The notes: generated by a model from the letters alone, not told the origin. 47,080 nucleotides of DNA from Lachnospiraceae bacterium (GCA_017521985.1 JAFXAZ010000072.1:1-47080), one strand, 5' to 3'; counted from the first letter of the stretch, positions 16,439-24,796 are shown. Numbers and translations: made by a program.

Positions 16439-17344
16439 TTATTTAATCTGCTTCAAGAATTCCTGCATGGTTTCAACTCGTGCCGCCAGCTTACTCCACT
16501 CCTTCAAGCCCTCTGCGTTCAATGCCTTTGCTCGCTCTACAACTTCTAAAGGAACTTCTCCCAAGTCACGAAGTATATCCAAAAAATTCTCCAAACGCCC
16601 TTCCGCTCGTTCTTCTGCTCTCACCATCTTGAGAAATTTTTCTTCATCAAATTCAGTCAATACCATATTTCTGACCTCCTTGCGGTGTTTGTTTAAAAAT
16701 TCTTCCAGCACTCCGCTTTCCACACACTCGTCTACTGCCTGGTCTACCGCATTCCTTAAAGGCATATTCTTATTGTAGCTTCTTACCTTATCTACAAAGA
16801 TTACATAACCTTCTAATGCCTTACATTTTGCCAAAAGCTCCGGATTCATGCCCATATTGACATTAACCATAGTAGCTGTCCATTCGAACTTTCCTTGCTC
16901 CGTCGGTCTGTCAAAGGCATCAGACAGATACAGTTCCTTCACCTTCTCAGGCATATCCTTCATGCTTCCATTATAAAACACAATGTACTTGGGTGCCGGA
17001 ATCTTCACGATGTTTTTACTGTAAATCTCCTCGTTGTCCTTAATTCGTTGACGATACAAGTCTGCAAAATAAAGAAATCCCCTCAACGGCATGTTAGGAT
17101 TGTATGTGCTCTGATGCTCGTACAGACTCATCGTCTTATCAAACAAGAACGACACATCATTCTTCATCTTCATGTAGACCACATCATCCAAAGTGGTAAA
17201 TGTCAACTCATCTGCATTGGTATAATTGCTATTGTTAACAGCGTTATACAGGCTTAAAGCATTCTCCTTATCCTCGCCAAAAAGCTTGGCAAACAGGGTA
17301 GCTTTGTACTCGCGGTTTGCATTATAATTTTTACTGAAATTCAT
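16439..17344 (-). CDS. Rpn family recombination-promoting nuclease / putative transposase (PD-(D/E)XK)
   Basis: The 301-residue product matches the Rpn (YhgA-like, PDDEXK) family, whose E. coli members are DNA endonucleases promoting RecA-independent recombination. The nuclease core is at about residues 55-125: KNDVSFLFD supplies the Asp, LYEHQST supplies the E-x-Q form of the (D/E)xK motif, and NPNMPLRGFLYFADLY follows, a hallmark of the family. The C-terminal part has KMVRAEERAEGRLENFL, the E/R-rich helix often seen at the end of these proteins. No other transposition gene is near. It is single, convergent with yerC, and looks intact. It could be a solitary selfish or defence-related gene. 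Confidence 0.87.
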   Translation of the reverse strand: MNFSKNYNANREYKATLFAKLFGEDKENALSLYNAVNNSNYTNADELTFTTLDDVVYMKMKNDVSFLFDKTMSLYEHQSTYNPNMPLRGFLYFADLYRQRIKDNEEIYSKNIVKIPAPKYIVFYNGSMKDMPEKVKELYLSDAFDRPTEQGKFEWTATMVNVNMGMNPELLAKCKALEGYVIFVDKVRSYNKNMPLRNAVDQAVDECVESGVLEEFLNKHRKEVRNMVLTEFDEEKFLKMVRAEERAEGRLENFLDILRDLGEVPLEVVERAKALNAEGLKEWSKLAARVETMQEFLKQIK

Positions 17345-17436
17345 TTCTTACTCCTTGATTGTATCAAAATTATCATTTTGTTGCAACTAATGAATTGATT
17401 TAAATCAAGGATATTGTAGCATGTTTCGTAAAGCAA

Positions 17437-17460
17437 TTTGGACGATATATCGTCTTTTTT
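17437..17460 (+). terminator. Palindrome plus T-run, repeated at 27767
   Basis: GACGATATATCGTC (17441-17454) is a perfect 14-bp palindrome followed by six T at 17455-17460. The 18 bases 17437-17454 occur again exactly at 27767-27784 in the terminator after typA. Here there is no plus-strand gene just upstream, so its job is unclear. Confidence 0.5.
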
Positions 17461-17475
17461 TAATTTTTAGATATT

Positions 17476-18138
17476 TTACCCATCAATCCTCATTACATCA
17501 TAAGCATTAATCAGTGCACCGTCCAAGGACACCTGATACTTTACCAGAGTATTCTCTGCGCCAATATAAAAAATCGGTGTACCTTTTAATACTTCCACAC
17601 CCTCTTCCAGCATCGGATAACCGGAGTTGGTGTAAACGGTTACATAGCCATTACCATGGTCTATTTGAACCTCGTAATCACTATATGCATTCTGTCGCAC
17701 GCCAAGCACCATGCCCCTTCCGGTAGCTACAACAACAGAGGTCTCTGTTGCATTATAGTACACTGCCATTCCCAGAGCATTGTCTTCCTCGGGCGGTTCT
17801 CCTGCTGTCACACTTCCGGTTACCGGAAATCCGGTAGGAATTCGTGCTTCTGCCTCCGCCTGTGCCGCCACTTCGGACTCCATGCCATGCTTATTAATGG
17901 TATCGCTCAGTACCTGAACCTGCTCTGTCAGTTGCTCATTCTGTATAACCAATGCATCATATTGTGCCTGTAGATTCTGATATTCATTACGTTGCTGCAG
18001 CATATCTTGTGTAATCTGAAGCACCTGCTTGCTTTCAAAAAATATAATTCCAAGTAACACACCTGCTGCTACACACAATACCAGAATAATCACCCAAAAA
18101 GTTATCTTTTTGGGCTTTGTAGTTGTTTCCTCACTCAT
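17476..18138 (-). CDS. Membrane-anchored coiled-coil protein with a degenerate M23-like domain
   Basis: The 220-residue product has a short basic cytoplasmic start, one transmembrane helix (about 13-35), a Gln/Glu-rich coiled coil (about 38-82), a linker and a C-terminal beta domain. That domain resembles the LytM/M23 peptidase fold: TGFPVTGSV, a GMVLGVRQNAYSDYEVQIDHGNGY core and VLKGTPIFYIG. The zinc ligands are not conserved: the HxxxD motif is absent and the usual HxH near the end reads KYQ. Such dead LytM domains act as partners or regulators of cell-wall hydrolases (EnvC/NlpD type), which I infer here. GGAGGG lies six bases before the ATG at 18138. It appears monocistronic. Confidence 0.7.
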   Translation of the reverse strand: MSEETTTKPKKITFWVIILVLCVAAGVLLGIIFFESKQVLQITQDMLQQRNEYQNLQAQYDALVIQNEQLTEQVQVLSDTINKHGMESEVAAQAEAEARIPTGFPVTGSVTAGEPPEEDNALGMAVYYNATETSVVVATGRGMVLGVRQNAYSDYEVQIDHGNGYVTVYTNSGYPMLEEGVEVLKGTPIFYIGAENTLVKYQVSLDGALINAYDVMRIDG

Positions 18139-18229
18139 ATGAAACCCTCCAATCAAAGCTGATTATACCACATCTGTCAATTTATGGCAAGTGTGTCAGT
18201 TCGACAGCCTCTGACATAGGGCAGAATTC

Positions 18230-18423
18230 GTAACAATTCAGATGACTCGCAGGCATGGCATCAATTATCTTCCTTAATCGGTACGCTTCCGCTCGATAAC
18301 TCACGTAACGGTACTAAGCTCCACTTCGGTGCTAACACCTCGTCTCGCTAAGGACCGACGCTCGTTAAACGTCCTCTTAAAGAAGATAATTGATGCCATG
18401 CCGTGACGCGTCTGAACTGTTAC
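18230..18423. repeat. 194-bp inverted-repeat (MITE-like or structured RNA) element
   Basis: The two ends are inverted copies. The outer tips share GTAACA and TTCAGA, then after a few differences a perfect 21-bp core follows (18252-18272 against 18382-18402). The interior (about 18280-18378) is richer in GC than its surroundings, holds a direct repeat of CGGTAC (18279, 18309) and a small TTCG-loop hairpin (AGCTCCACTTCGGTGCT). There is no coding capacity for a transposase. The right tip contains the stop codon of the AEC gene. It could be a non-autonomous mobile element or a structured 3' end of that mRNA. Confidence 0.75.
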
Positions 18424-19448
18424 ACAGGCAAAAGCCCTGCTGCCATTAATATGCACGCGGTCAAGAAAACCGTCACCACTGAACAAATACTGGTCCATAC
18501 TACAAGCTGGGCTGCCAGTTGTTCATCATTATTCATAGCCCCTGCCATAACTGCACTGGATACCGCAACCGGAGAACCAAACAGTGCAATGAGCGCCGGA
18601 TATTCGTTCACTCCGCAGGATAATATATTGGTATAGCTGCTTAATAACACCGCACCGCCGATACCGATAAGCGGAGCTATTACTATACGCCACAAAGTTC
18701 CCACGGTTATATCCTTTAACAATCCTCTAACCGCAGAAAACTCAAACTGTCCACCCAAAACAATCAATGCCAGTGGCGTAGCAAGTACCTTTAAATTATT
18801 TACCGCAGTATATAAAAACTTTAAATCCCGTTCAAAAGAAAATACCAACTCACCAAATACATTCATCTGCCAGGTACGAATTCCCAGGCTTAAAAGTCCT
18901 ACTGCCACACCGATAATCAACGGATTTTTTATAATATTTAATATAATATTTTTGATACTCTTAGACAAAGCACCGGATTTATTGATAAATACGGTCAGTG
19001 CAATCACACCCATCATGTTAAAAACAGGAATGGTAAAGGCAGAAACCACTGCAGCAACACCGGTTGCTTTACTTCCGCCAAGAGCTTCTGCCAGGGATAG
19101 TCCAATAATTGCAAAGTTGCTGCGGAAGGTACACTGCCAGATAACGCCTCTGCGTTCCGGCACCTTGGTGGTAAGCACTGCCGTAAAAAAGCCCAGTACA
19201 AAAATCACCATAATTACCGCGAGCGCATATCCTACGATATCCCATTGCACGGCCGAAAAGCTTTCAATCTTATACACATTTACAAAAAGCATACACGGCA
19301 GACACACCTTAAACACCAGGTTATTGCCTACCTTAACAAACTCTTTTGTAATAAATTTTTTACTTTTTAAAATATATCCTAATAATATTAATAAAATAAT
19401 AGGACAAACCGCGTTAATGGCTGTAACTAAAATCGTTCCCAATTGCAT
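18420..19448 (-). CDS. AEC (auxin efflux carrier) family transporter
   Basis: The 342-residue protein has about ten transmembrane segments in the AEC layout: an N-terminal half ending near residue 150 and a C-terminal half starting near residue 165. Typical stretches are PIILLILLGYILKSKKFI, NLVFKVCLPCMLFVNV, RSNFAIIGLSLAEALGG and the final helices with FGSPVAVSSAVMA. Bacterial members export or import dicarboxylates such as malate, but the substrate cannot be told here. GGAAGAG precedes the ATG. The stop codon lies inside the right tip of the inverted-repeat element, so the last codons may have been set by its insertion. Confidence 0.88.
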   Translation of the reverse strand: MQLGTILVTAINAVCPIILLILLGYILKSKKFITKEFVKVGNNLVFKVCLPCMLFVNVYKIESFSAVQWDIVGYALAVIMVIFVLGFFTAVLTTKVPERRGVIWQCTFRSNFAIIGLSLAEALGGSKATGVAAVVSAFTIPVFNMMGVIALTVFINKSGALSKSIKNIILNIIKNPLIIGVAVGLLSLGIRTWQMNVFGELVFSFERDLKFLYTAVNNLKVLATPLALIVLGGQFEFSAVRGLLKDITVGTLWRIVIAPLIGIGGAVLLSSYTNILSCGVNEYPALIALFGSPVAVSSAVMAGAMNNDEQLAAQLVVWTSICSVVTVFLTACILMAAGLLPV

Positions 19449-19486
19449 CTTTTTTCTCTTCCTTTTTGTATTTATATTTACTTTCT

Positions 19487-19515
19487 AAACGATACGTGAT
19501 ACACTAATATGGATT
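19487..19515 (+). promoter_or_regulatory. Candidate promoter of the cold-shock gene
   Basis: TTTACT (19487-19492) and TACACT (19510-19515) have a 17-base spacer, 38 bases before the ATG. It is a modest match. Confidence 0.45.
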
Positions 19516-19552
19516 TTGACTCAAGTAATGTATCTAACGAAAGGAACTTCTT

Positions 19553-19762
19553 ATGAATAAAGGTATTGTAAAGTGGTTCAATGGCCAAAAAGGTTATGGC
19601 TTCATTCATGATGAATCAGGCATGGACCTTTTTGTACATTATTCTGACCTCAACATGGTCGGTTACAAAGCTTTGGATGAAGGTCAGCCTGTTGAATACG
19701 AAATAAAAGAAGGCGTAAAAGGTCCTCAGGCCGTAAAGGTTACCAAGCTCTATTCCATGTAA
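19553..19762 (+). CDS. Cold-shock domain protein (CspA family)
   Basis: The 69-residue product is a single cold-shock domain that binds single-stranded nucleic acid and melts RNA structure. It begins [16 protein letters not shown] (RNP1) and continues with DLFVHYSDL (RNP2), the usual order. The C-terminus [11 protein letters not shown] is a little different from the NVxxL ending of most Csp proteins. GAAAGGAAC stands before the ATG. Its 3' end overlaps the 3' end of the convergent hisA gene by 13 bases, so antisense transcription of one into the other is likely. Confidence 0.93.
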   Translation: MNKGIVKWFNGQKGYGFIHDESGMDLFVHYSDLNMVGYKALDEGQPVEYEIKEGVKGPQAVKVTKLYSM

Positions 19763-20523
19763 TCCAGCACTTTTTCAAATTCCATGCTGCCGCCAAACAA
19801 ATCCAATGCGCTGCCGACCGTAACATCGATTTTGCCTCTTCCAAGTCCCCGCAATAGCTCTAAATCATAAAAATTATGTACACCGCCTGCGTAAGTCATA
19901 GGAATTTTTGCCCAGTCTCCCAGCATCATGACTAAATCTTCTTCAATACCGCCGTTTTTCCCTTCCACGTCTACTGCATGAATTAAAAATTCATCACAAT
20001 AATCCTTGAAATAATTTAGCGTCTCATGGTTTAAAATAACATTAGAAGCCTTTTGCCAACGGTCCGTCATGATACGATATTCACCCTCTATTTTACGGCA
20101 GGACAAATCCAGTACCACGTGCTCTTTCCCTACTGCATTTACTAATTTTTTTAAATTGCTTATATTTACATCACCATTTTTAAACACATAAGAGGTGACG
20201 ATAACATGGCTGGCACCTGCCTCCAAATACTCCAACGCATTATCTGCATCAATCCCGCCGCCAATCATTAGTCCGCCCGGATAGGCCTTTAATGCTTCTA
20301 TAGCCTGAGCCTTGGTCGCTTCGAAATATTCGCTTTCTTTATTATTTAGTAAAATAATATGTCCGCCTTTCAAATGATATTTTTGGTATAATTTTGCATA
20401 AAAAGCAGCATTATATTTACTTACAAAATTTTCCTTTGCCTGATTGCCCACGTCTTTTAAGCTTCCGCCGACAATCTGCTTTACAGCACCATTATGAATG
20501 TCAATACATGGTCTGAATTGCAT
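19750..20523 (-). CDS. hisA: Phosphoribosylformimino-AICAR ribotide isomerase, eukaryotic type
   Basis: HisA isomerises ProFAR to PRFAR in histidine synthesis. The 257-residue product is a (beta/alpha)8 barrel. It opens [17 protein letters not shown] with the first catalytic Asp, has [26 protein letters not shown], and [18 protein letters not shown] with the second catalytic Asp. The insertions and the GGGID, FKNGD and AVDVEGK segments resemble the fungal/plant HIS6 form more than the usual bacterial HisA. No other his gene is in the window, so it is detached from any histidine operon. The start has CGGAGG seven bases upstream. The last 13 bases overlap the convergent csp gene. Confidence 0.88.
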   Translation of the reverse strand: MQFRPCIDIHNGAVKQIVGGSLKDVGNQAKENFVSKYNAAFYAKLYQKYHLKGGHIILLNNKESEYFEATKAQAIEALKAYPGGLMIGGGIDADNALEYLEAGASHVIVTSYVFKNGDVNISNLKKLVNAVGKEHVVLDLSCRKIEGEYRIMTDRWQKASNVILNHETLNYFKDYCDEFLIHAVDVEGKNGGIEEDLVMMLGDWAKIPMTYAGGVHNFYDLELLRGLGRGKIDVTVGSALDLFGGSMEFEKVLDYME

Positions 20524-20567
20524 AACATTTCCTCCGTATAATCCATTTCAAAGCACATATACTAAAG

Positions 20568-20600
20568 TTGACCATTTATAAGACTTGTCGTCTAAAATGG
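20568..20600 (+). promoter_or_regulatory. Candidate promoter with overlapping dyad for the lipoprotein gene
   Basis: TTGACC (20568-20573) and TAAAAT (20593-20598) are separated by 19 bases. The inverted repeat CCATTT...AGAC / GTCT...AAATGG (20572-20600) spans both boxes. This fits a repressor site or a leader hairpin, but both readings are tentative. Confidence 0.4.
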
Positions 20601-20627
20601 ACTATTACAATGAAATGGAGGTAAATT

Positions 20628-21056
20628 ATGAAAAAGAATTATACACTGCATAAGCTTCTTTCTCTTACGCTTGTGTTATCCATGGTTAGTCTTTTTACTG
20701 CCTGCGGCTGTGGTCGTAGCACTGTAGATGAAAACAATAATACTACAAACACCACAGAATCCGGTATGAATGGTGGTACTACTACAGAATCCGGCATGAA
20801 CGGCGGCACCACAAATGGAAATGGCTCCTCTACCGGAAGCAATACCACAGAATCCGGTATGTTTAATGGAAGCATGGGCAATGACAACGCCTTTGGTACC
20901 ACAGATGGTATGGTAAACAGTACCACAAACGGAACCGATGATGGTATTGTGGGCGGTGTGGTAGATGATATTGTCGGTGGCGTAGATAATATAATGAATG
21001 GCACCGAAACAGGCGTAAACAACTCTACAAACAACAATACACGTAATATCCGTTAG
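20628..21056 (+). CDS. Low-complexity lipoprotein with TTESGM repeats
   Basis: The 142-residue product has a lipoprotein signal peptide: KKNYTLHK, a hydrophobic stretch and the lipobox SLFTAC (Cys at about 26). The rest is made of Thr, Asn, Gly and Ser with three copies of the motif TTESGM, two of them followed by NGGT. Near residues 100-125 are short valine-rich repeats (GIVGGVVDDIVGGV). No domain is recognised. It is probably an exported, membrane-tethered surface protein; function unknown. AATGGAGG precedes the ATG, and a terminator follows. It is divergent from hisA and appears monocistronic. Confidence 0.8.
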   Translation: MKKNYTLHKLLSLTLVLSMVSLFTACGCGRSTVDENNNTTNTTESGMNGGTTTESGMNGGTTNGNGSSTGSNTTESGMFNGSMGNDNAFGTTDGMVNSTTNGTDDGIVGGVVDDIVGGVDNIMNGTETGVNNSTNNNTRNIR

Positions 21057-21078
21057 GGTCGATAAATCCCTATATATA

Positions 21079-21109
21079 AGAAGGCTAATCCCTCTTCGAT
21101 TAGCCTTCT
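21079..21109 (+). terminator. Terminator after the lipoprotein gene
   Basis: The stem AGAAGGCTAATC/GATTAGCCTTCT with a 7-base loop is followed by AAATTTTTT on the plus strand. It also lies eight bases beyond the fbp stop codon of the opposite strand. Confidence 0.85.
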
Positions 21110-21116
21110 AAATTTT

Positions 21117-23072
21117 TTAGCTATTTTCTGCAATAATACCTTTTTGATACGCATTTAAAAGACATTCGATTTCCTCAATCTGCTTTTGCATTTCCTTACC
21201 GGCATCGGTATCTGCCACGCGTTTACGCTCAGAATATCGCTCCACGGTAATGTAGTCTGAGAAAATATCGGATTCTTTTACGATTGCAGCTTCCTTAGAC
21301 TCAAACTCCTCATGGCTAACCAGTCGAAGCTCCCAGGAATTATTTACAAGCGTATATCCTGCAATACCTGTTTTGGCATGATATGCTTTGGAAAAGCCGC
21401 CATCAATAAGCAAAAGCTTACCACCGCATTTAATTGGGGATTCCCCTTTTTTCTTTGCCACCGGAACATGACCATTTACAATATGTCCGGTGTTTTTGTC
21501 CAATCCAAATTCCTCCAGAATGCTTTCTACTACATTTTCATTGTCATATAGCTCGTAATAAGCATTCTTGGTCTCTTTATGGGTCTCCTCTGCCTCTATA
21601 AAATAACGCTCAAATACGGTAAACTTATCCTTTCCGTATACTGGAGAACACGGACCGGTCCAACAGTACCACATAATGTCCTGCCCTTTTATGCGGTCTG
21701 GGGTATCTTTATTAGAATAAAACCCTTTTCTTGCATAGCTGTCCAACACATCATAAAGTGCTTTTCCGGAATATTTTTTGTCCTCAATGGCAACTTCTGC
21801 AAAGGTGCCGTCCGCATTTAACGGCACACAACCATGATACAGTAAGTTCCCGTTGTAAACCTTATACATACCGCCTTTGGAGAACAGGAAACGGGCATGC
21901 TTCTGCAGCTTGTAGCTCTTCTCAAATGCACTGCACAGACGCTCCATTACCAAGTTTTCCGCTTCGTTTAATTCATATGGTTTTGCCGGGTCAATGGTCG
22001 GAAAGTCCGTATCTTTCATAGGATACTCTTTTCCGTCTATCAAAACCGTTTTCTTTTCGAAATTAATTTTATCTAAAAACAGGCGGTTGTCCATCCCGAA
22101 TTCCGGATTACGCATAATAGCCTGTCCTTCTAATTTCAGTTGCAGAATAGCGGCCGCTTTGTGAATTAAGGTATCAATATTTTGATCCTGCTTGCCATAT
22201 ACACCCTCATTTTTTACCTTAAAGCAATCACAGTTGGTGTTACCGTAGGTTTCCATAACAAATGTAACTAACGGAATCAGATTGATGGCATAATCATTTT
22301 CCAAAATAGACATATTGCCGTACTTGGCACAAAGTCTTATGACAGAAGCAATACTTGCATAATGACCGCTGGCTGCCGCCATCCACACCATATCGTGATT
22401 GCCCCACTGCACATCCACGGAATGATAGCTACAAAGCCTCTCCATAATCTGGAAGGGACCGGGACCTCTGTCATAAATATCCCCTAAAACATGCAAATGA
22501 TTTACAACCAGTCGTTGAATCAATTCGCACAATGCAATAATAAAATGATTGGCACGACCCACGCGGATAATGGTATGGATAATAGAATTATAATAGGCTT
22601 CCTTATCCTGTACCTCCGCCTTCTCTGTAATCAATTCTTCAATAATATATGCAAATTCCTTTGGAAGCGCCTTACGAACCTTAGAACGAGTGTATTTGGA
22701 AGAAACATACTTGGCCATCTGTACCAATCGGTGAAGGGTAATGGTATACCAGTCGGTCATATTCTCCTCTTGTGCAGCAACAATTTCCAACTTCTCTTTT
22801 GGATAATAAATCAGAGTTGCAAGACTTTTTTTGTCCTTCATGCTCATAGTATGACCAAACTGCTCGTCAATCTTTTTGCGAACAGAGCCGGAACCATTTT
22901 TCATTACATGATCAAACTGTTCATACTCTCCGTGAAGGTCTGTCAAAAAATGCTCCGTACCCGTTGGCAGATTTAAAATGGATTGTAGGTTGATAATCTC
23001 CGTACAAGCTGCCGCCATGGTAGGATACTGCTTTGCAAGGCTCTTAAGATATTTTAATTCGCTATATTCCAT
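21117..23072 (-). CDS. fbp: Fructose-1,6-bisphosphatase class III
   Basis: Class III FBPase dephosphorylates fructose-1,6-bisphosphate in gluconeogenesis and is typical of Firmicutes. The 651-residue product has the metallophosphoesterase motifs in order: DLHGEYEQFDHV (about 45-56), GDIYDRGPGP (about 200), WGNHDMVWMAAASGH (about 227-240), and in the C-terminal half VNGHVPV and LLIDGGFSKAYH. The length agrees with the Bacillus enzyme. It starts 18 bases after dapB, so it is probably in the same transcript, although the pathways differ. The start has an ATTCGGGAGAATG-type site. Confidence 0.95.
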   Translation of the reverse strand: MEYSELKYLKSLAKQYPTMAAACTEIINLQSILNLPTGTEHFLTDLHGEYEQFDHVMKNGSGSVRKKIDEQFGHTMSMKDKKSLATLIYYPKEKLEIVAAQEENMTDWYTITLHRLVQMAKYVSSKYTRSKVRKALPKEFAYIIEELITEKAEVQDKEAYYNSIIHTIIRVGRANHFIIALCELIQRLVVNHLHVLGDIYDRGPGPFQIMERLCSYHSVDVQWGNHDMVWMAAASGHYASIASVIRLCAKYGNMSILENDYAINLIPLVTFVMETYGNTNCDCFKVKNEGVYGKQDQNIDTLIHKAAAILQLKLEGQAIMRNPEFGMDNRLFLDKINFEKKTVLIDGKEYPMKDTDFPTIDPAKPYELNEAENLVMERLCSAFEKSYKLQKHARFLFSKGGMYKVYNGNLLYHGCVPLNADGTFAEVAIEDKKYSGKALYDVLDSYARKGFYSNKDTPDRIKGQDIMWYCWTGPCSPVYGKDKFTVFERYFIEAEETHKETKNAYYELYDNENVVESILEEFGLDKNTGHIVNGHVPVAKKKGESPIKCGGKLLLIDGGFSKAYHAKTGIAGYTLVNNSWELRLVSHEEFESKEAAIVKESDIFSDYITVERYSERKRVADTDAGKEMQKQIEEIECLLNAYQKGIIAENS

Positions 23073-23090
23073 ATCATTCTCCCGAAATAT

Positions 23091-23849
23091 TTAACCATTA
23101 ATTACATCGCTCATACCATACATACCTGCCGGTTTGCCTGCAAGATATTTGGCAGCCTCCACTGCTCCTTTACCAAATACTGCTCTGGAATATGCGGTAT
23201 GAGAAAAAGTAATCACTTCATCCTGACCTGCAAAAATCACATCATGCTCGCCTACGATAGAGCCACCGCGTACTGCGGAAATTCCCATTTCTTTAGATTC
23301 TCTTTTAGCTCTTCTCTGGCTTCTGTCAAATACATATTGATACGCACCATCAAACTCTTCATTGATAGCGTCTGCCAATGCAATAGCAGTGCCGCTTGGT
23401 GCATCTAACTTCTGATTGTGATGCTTTTCCACAATTTCAATATCAAAGCCTGCAGGAGCAAGCACCTGGGAAGCTTCCTTTAACAGCTTCATCAATAAAT
23501 TAATACCAAGTGACATATTGGCACTCTTTAACATTGCCACTTTTTCAGATGCCTTTGCAACTTCACCGATAAGCTCTGCAGAAAGACCGGTGGTACAAAG
23601 CACACAAGGAATCTGTTTGTCCACACAGTATGTCAAAAGCTGCGGCACTGCAGAAGCATTGGAAAAATCAATTACCACATCTGCTTCTACGTCACAGTCA
23701 TCAATAGAATAAAACACAGGATAACCAAATCTGCCTTTGCCGGTCGGGTCAATCCCTGCCACAATTTCAATATTATCATCTTTTTCAGCTAATTCGGAAA
23801 TAATGGTACCCATTCTGCCATTACATCCATGCATAATTGCTTTAACCAT
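23091..23849 (-). CDS. dapB: 4-hydroxy-tetrahydrodipicolinate reductase
   Basis: DapB reduces the DapA product with NAD(P)H in diaminopimelate and lysine synthesis. The 252-residue product begins with the Rossmann motif HGCNGRMG (7-14), has VVIDFSNASAV, the LCTTGLS region, SANMSLGINLL and the catalytic EKHHNQKLDAPSGTA. It ends VFGKGAVEAAKYLAGKPAGMYGM, the typical C-terminus. It lies downstream of dapA with a 59-base gap containing a stem-loop. Start site: AAGGAGGACG before the ATG. Confidence 0.97.
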   Translation of the reverse strand: MVKAIMHGCNGRMGTIISELAEKDDNIEIVAGIDPTGKGRFGYPVFYSIDDCDVEADVVIDFSNASAVPQLLTYCVDKQIPCVLCTTGLSAELIGEVAKASEKVAMLKSANMSLGINLLMKLLKEASQVLAPAGFDIEIVEKHHNQKLDAPSGTAIALADAINEEFDGAYQYVFDRSQRRAKRESKEMGISAVRGGSIVGEHDVIFAGQDEVITFSHTAYSRAVFGKGAVEAAKYLAGKPAGMYGMSDVING

Positions 23850-23874
23850 AATACTCGTCCTCCTTATCTAAACC

Positions 23875-23901
23875 AAAAGGCAGAGTAATCCCCTGCCTTT
23901 T
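23875..23901 (-). terminator. Weak stem-loop between dapA and dapB
   Basis: AAAAGGCAG and CTGCCTTTT form a 9-bp stem with a 9-base loop. Only the four T of the stem follow it on the minus strand, so it probably attenuates or stabilises rather than stops the transcript. Confidence 0.5.
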
Positions 23902-23908
23902 AAATCCA

Positions 23909-24796
23909 TTATTTTAAAATGCCGTAATCTACCATTGCCTTGTGAAGCACTTCCTTGTGAGCATCCTCCATCTCAGTCAAAGGCAAACGAAGCGGACCTG
24001 CACCCAGCCCCATCATATTTACGGCTGCCTTTACAGGAATCGGATTAACTTCGCAGAACAAAGCGTCAATTAAAGGAATCGCTCTTAACTGCTCTTTTGC
24101 ACTTTCTGTAACCTTGCCATCAAAGTATAACTGGCACATGTCATGTGTCTCTTTTGGAGCAACATTGCTCAACACAGAGATAACACCCTTGCCGCCTAAA
24201 GAAAGAATAGGTACAATCTGGTCATCATTACCGGAATATAAATCAATTTCACCACCAGATAACTGCATAATCTTTGCAATCTGGGAAATATTACCGCTTG
24301 CTTCCTTTACACCAACAATGTTGTCTACTTCTCTCCAAAGCTTAACAATGGTCTCCGGTGCAATATTTACACCGGTTCTGCCCTGGATATTGTATAATAA
24401 AACAGGAATCTTTACACTGTCTGCAATCGCTTTAAAATGTGTGTATAAGCCCTTCTGTGTAGCCTTGTTGTAATATGGGCTAACAACTAACAGACCATCT
24501 GCACCTAACTTTTCTGCTTCTGTAGATAAATAAACAGCAGTTTCTGTACAGTTAGAGCCTGTGCCTGCCACAACCGGTACTCGGCCTGCCACCTGCTTTA
24601 CACAAAAGCCGATAGCATCTAAATGCTCTTCGTGACTTAATGTACTGGCTTCACCAGTAGTACCACAAACAATAATCGCATCTGTACCGTTTTCAATCTG
24701 GAACTCAATCAGTCCAGCAAATTTTTCGTAGTTCATACTACCATCTTCATGAAATGGTGTTACAATCGCAACACCTGCACCTGTAAATATTGCCAT
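23909..24796 (-). CDS. dapA: 4-hydroxy-tetrahydrodipicolinate synthase
   Basis: DapA condenses pyruvate with aspartate semialdehyde, the first step toward diaminopimelate. The 295-residue product shows the barrel motifs GAGVAIVTPFHEDGSMN, CGTTGEASTL (about 43-52), PVVAGTGSNCT, SPYYNKATQ with the catalytic-triad Tyr, LLYNIQGRTG (Tyr) and VGVKEASGN with the Schiff-base Lys (about 164). The ATG at 24796 has GGAGGG seven bases upstream; the frame to 24865 would include the promoter. It is the first gene of dapA-dapB-fbp with its own promoter. No lysine riboswitch is visible in the short leader. Confidence 0.96.
   Translation of the reverse strand: MAIFTGAGVAIVTPFHEDGSMNYEKFAGLIEFQIENGTDAIIVCGTTGEASTLSHEEHLDAIGFCVKQVAGRVPVVAGTGSNCTETAVYLSTEAEKLGADGLLVVSPYYNKATQKGLYTHFKAIADSVKIPVLLYNIQGRTGVNIAPETIVKLWREVDNIVGVKEASGNISQIAKIMQLSGGEIDLYSGNDDQIVPILSLGGKGVISVLSNVAPKETHDMCQLYFDGKVTESAKEQLRAIPLIDALFCEVNPIPVKAAVNMMGLGAGPLRLPLTEMEDAHKEVLHKAMVDYGILK

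Noticed and set aside
16439-17344. Remnant of an insertion sequence because of the putative transposase name of the Rpn family
   Set aside because: No terminal inverted repeats or target duplications were found next to it; it looks like a stand-alone gene.
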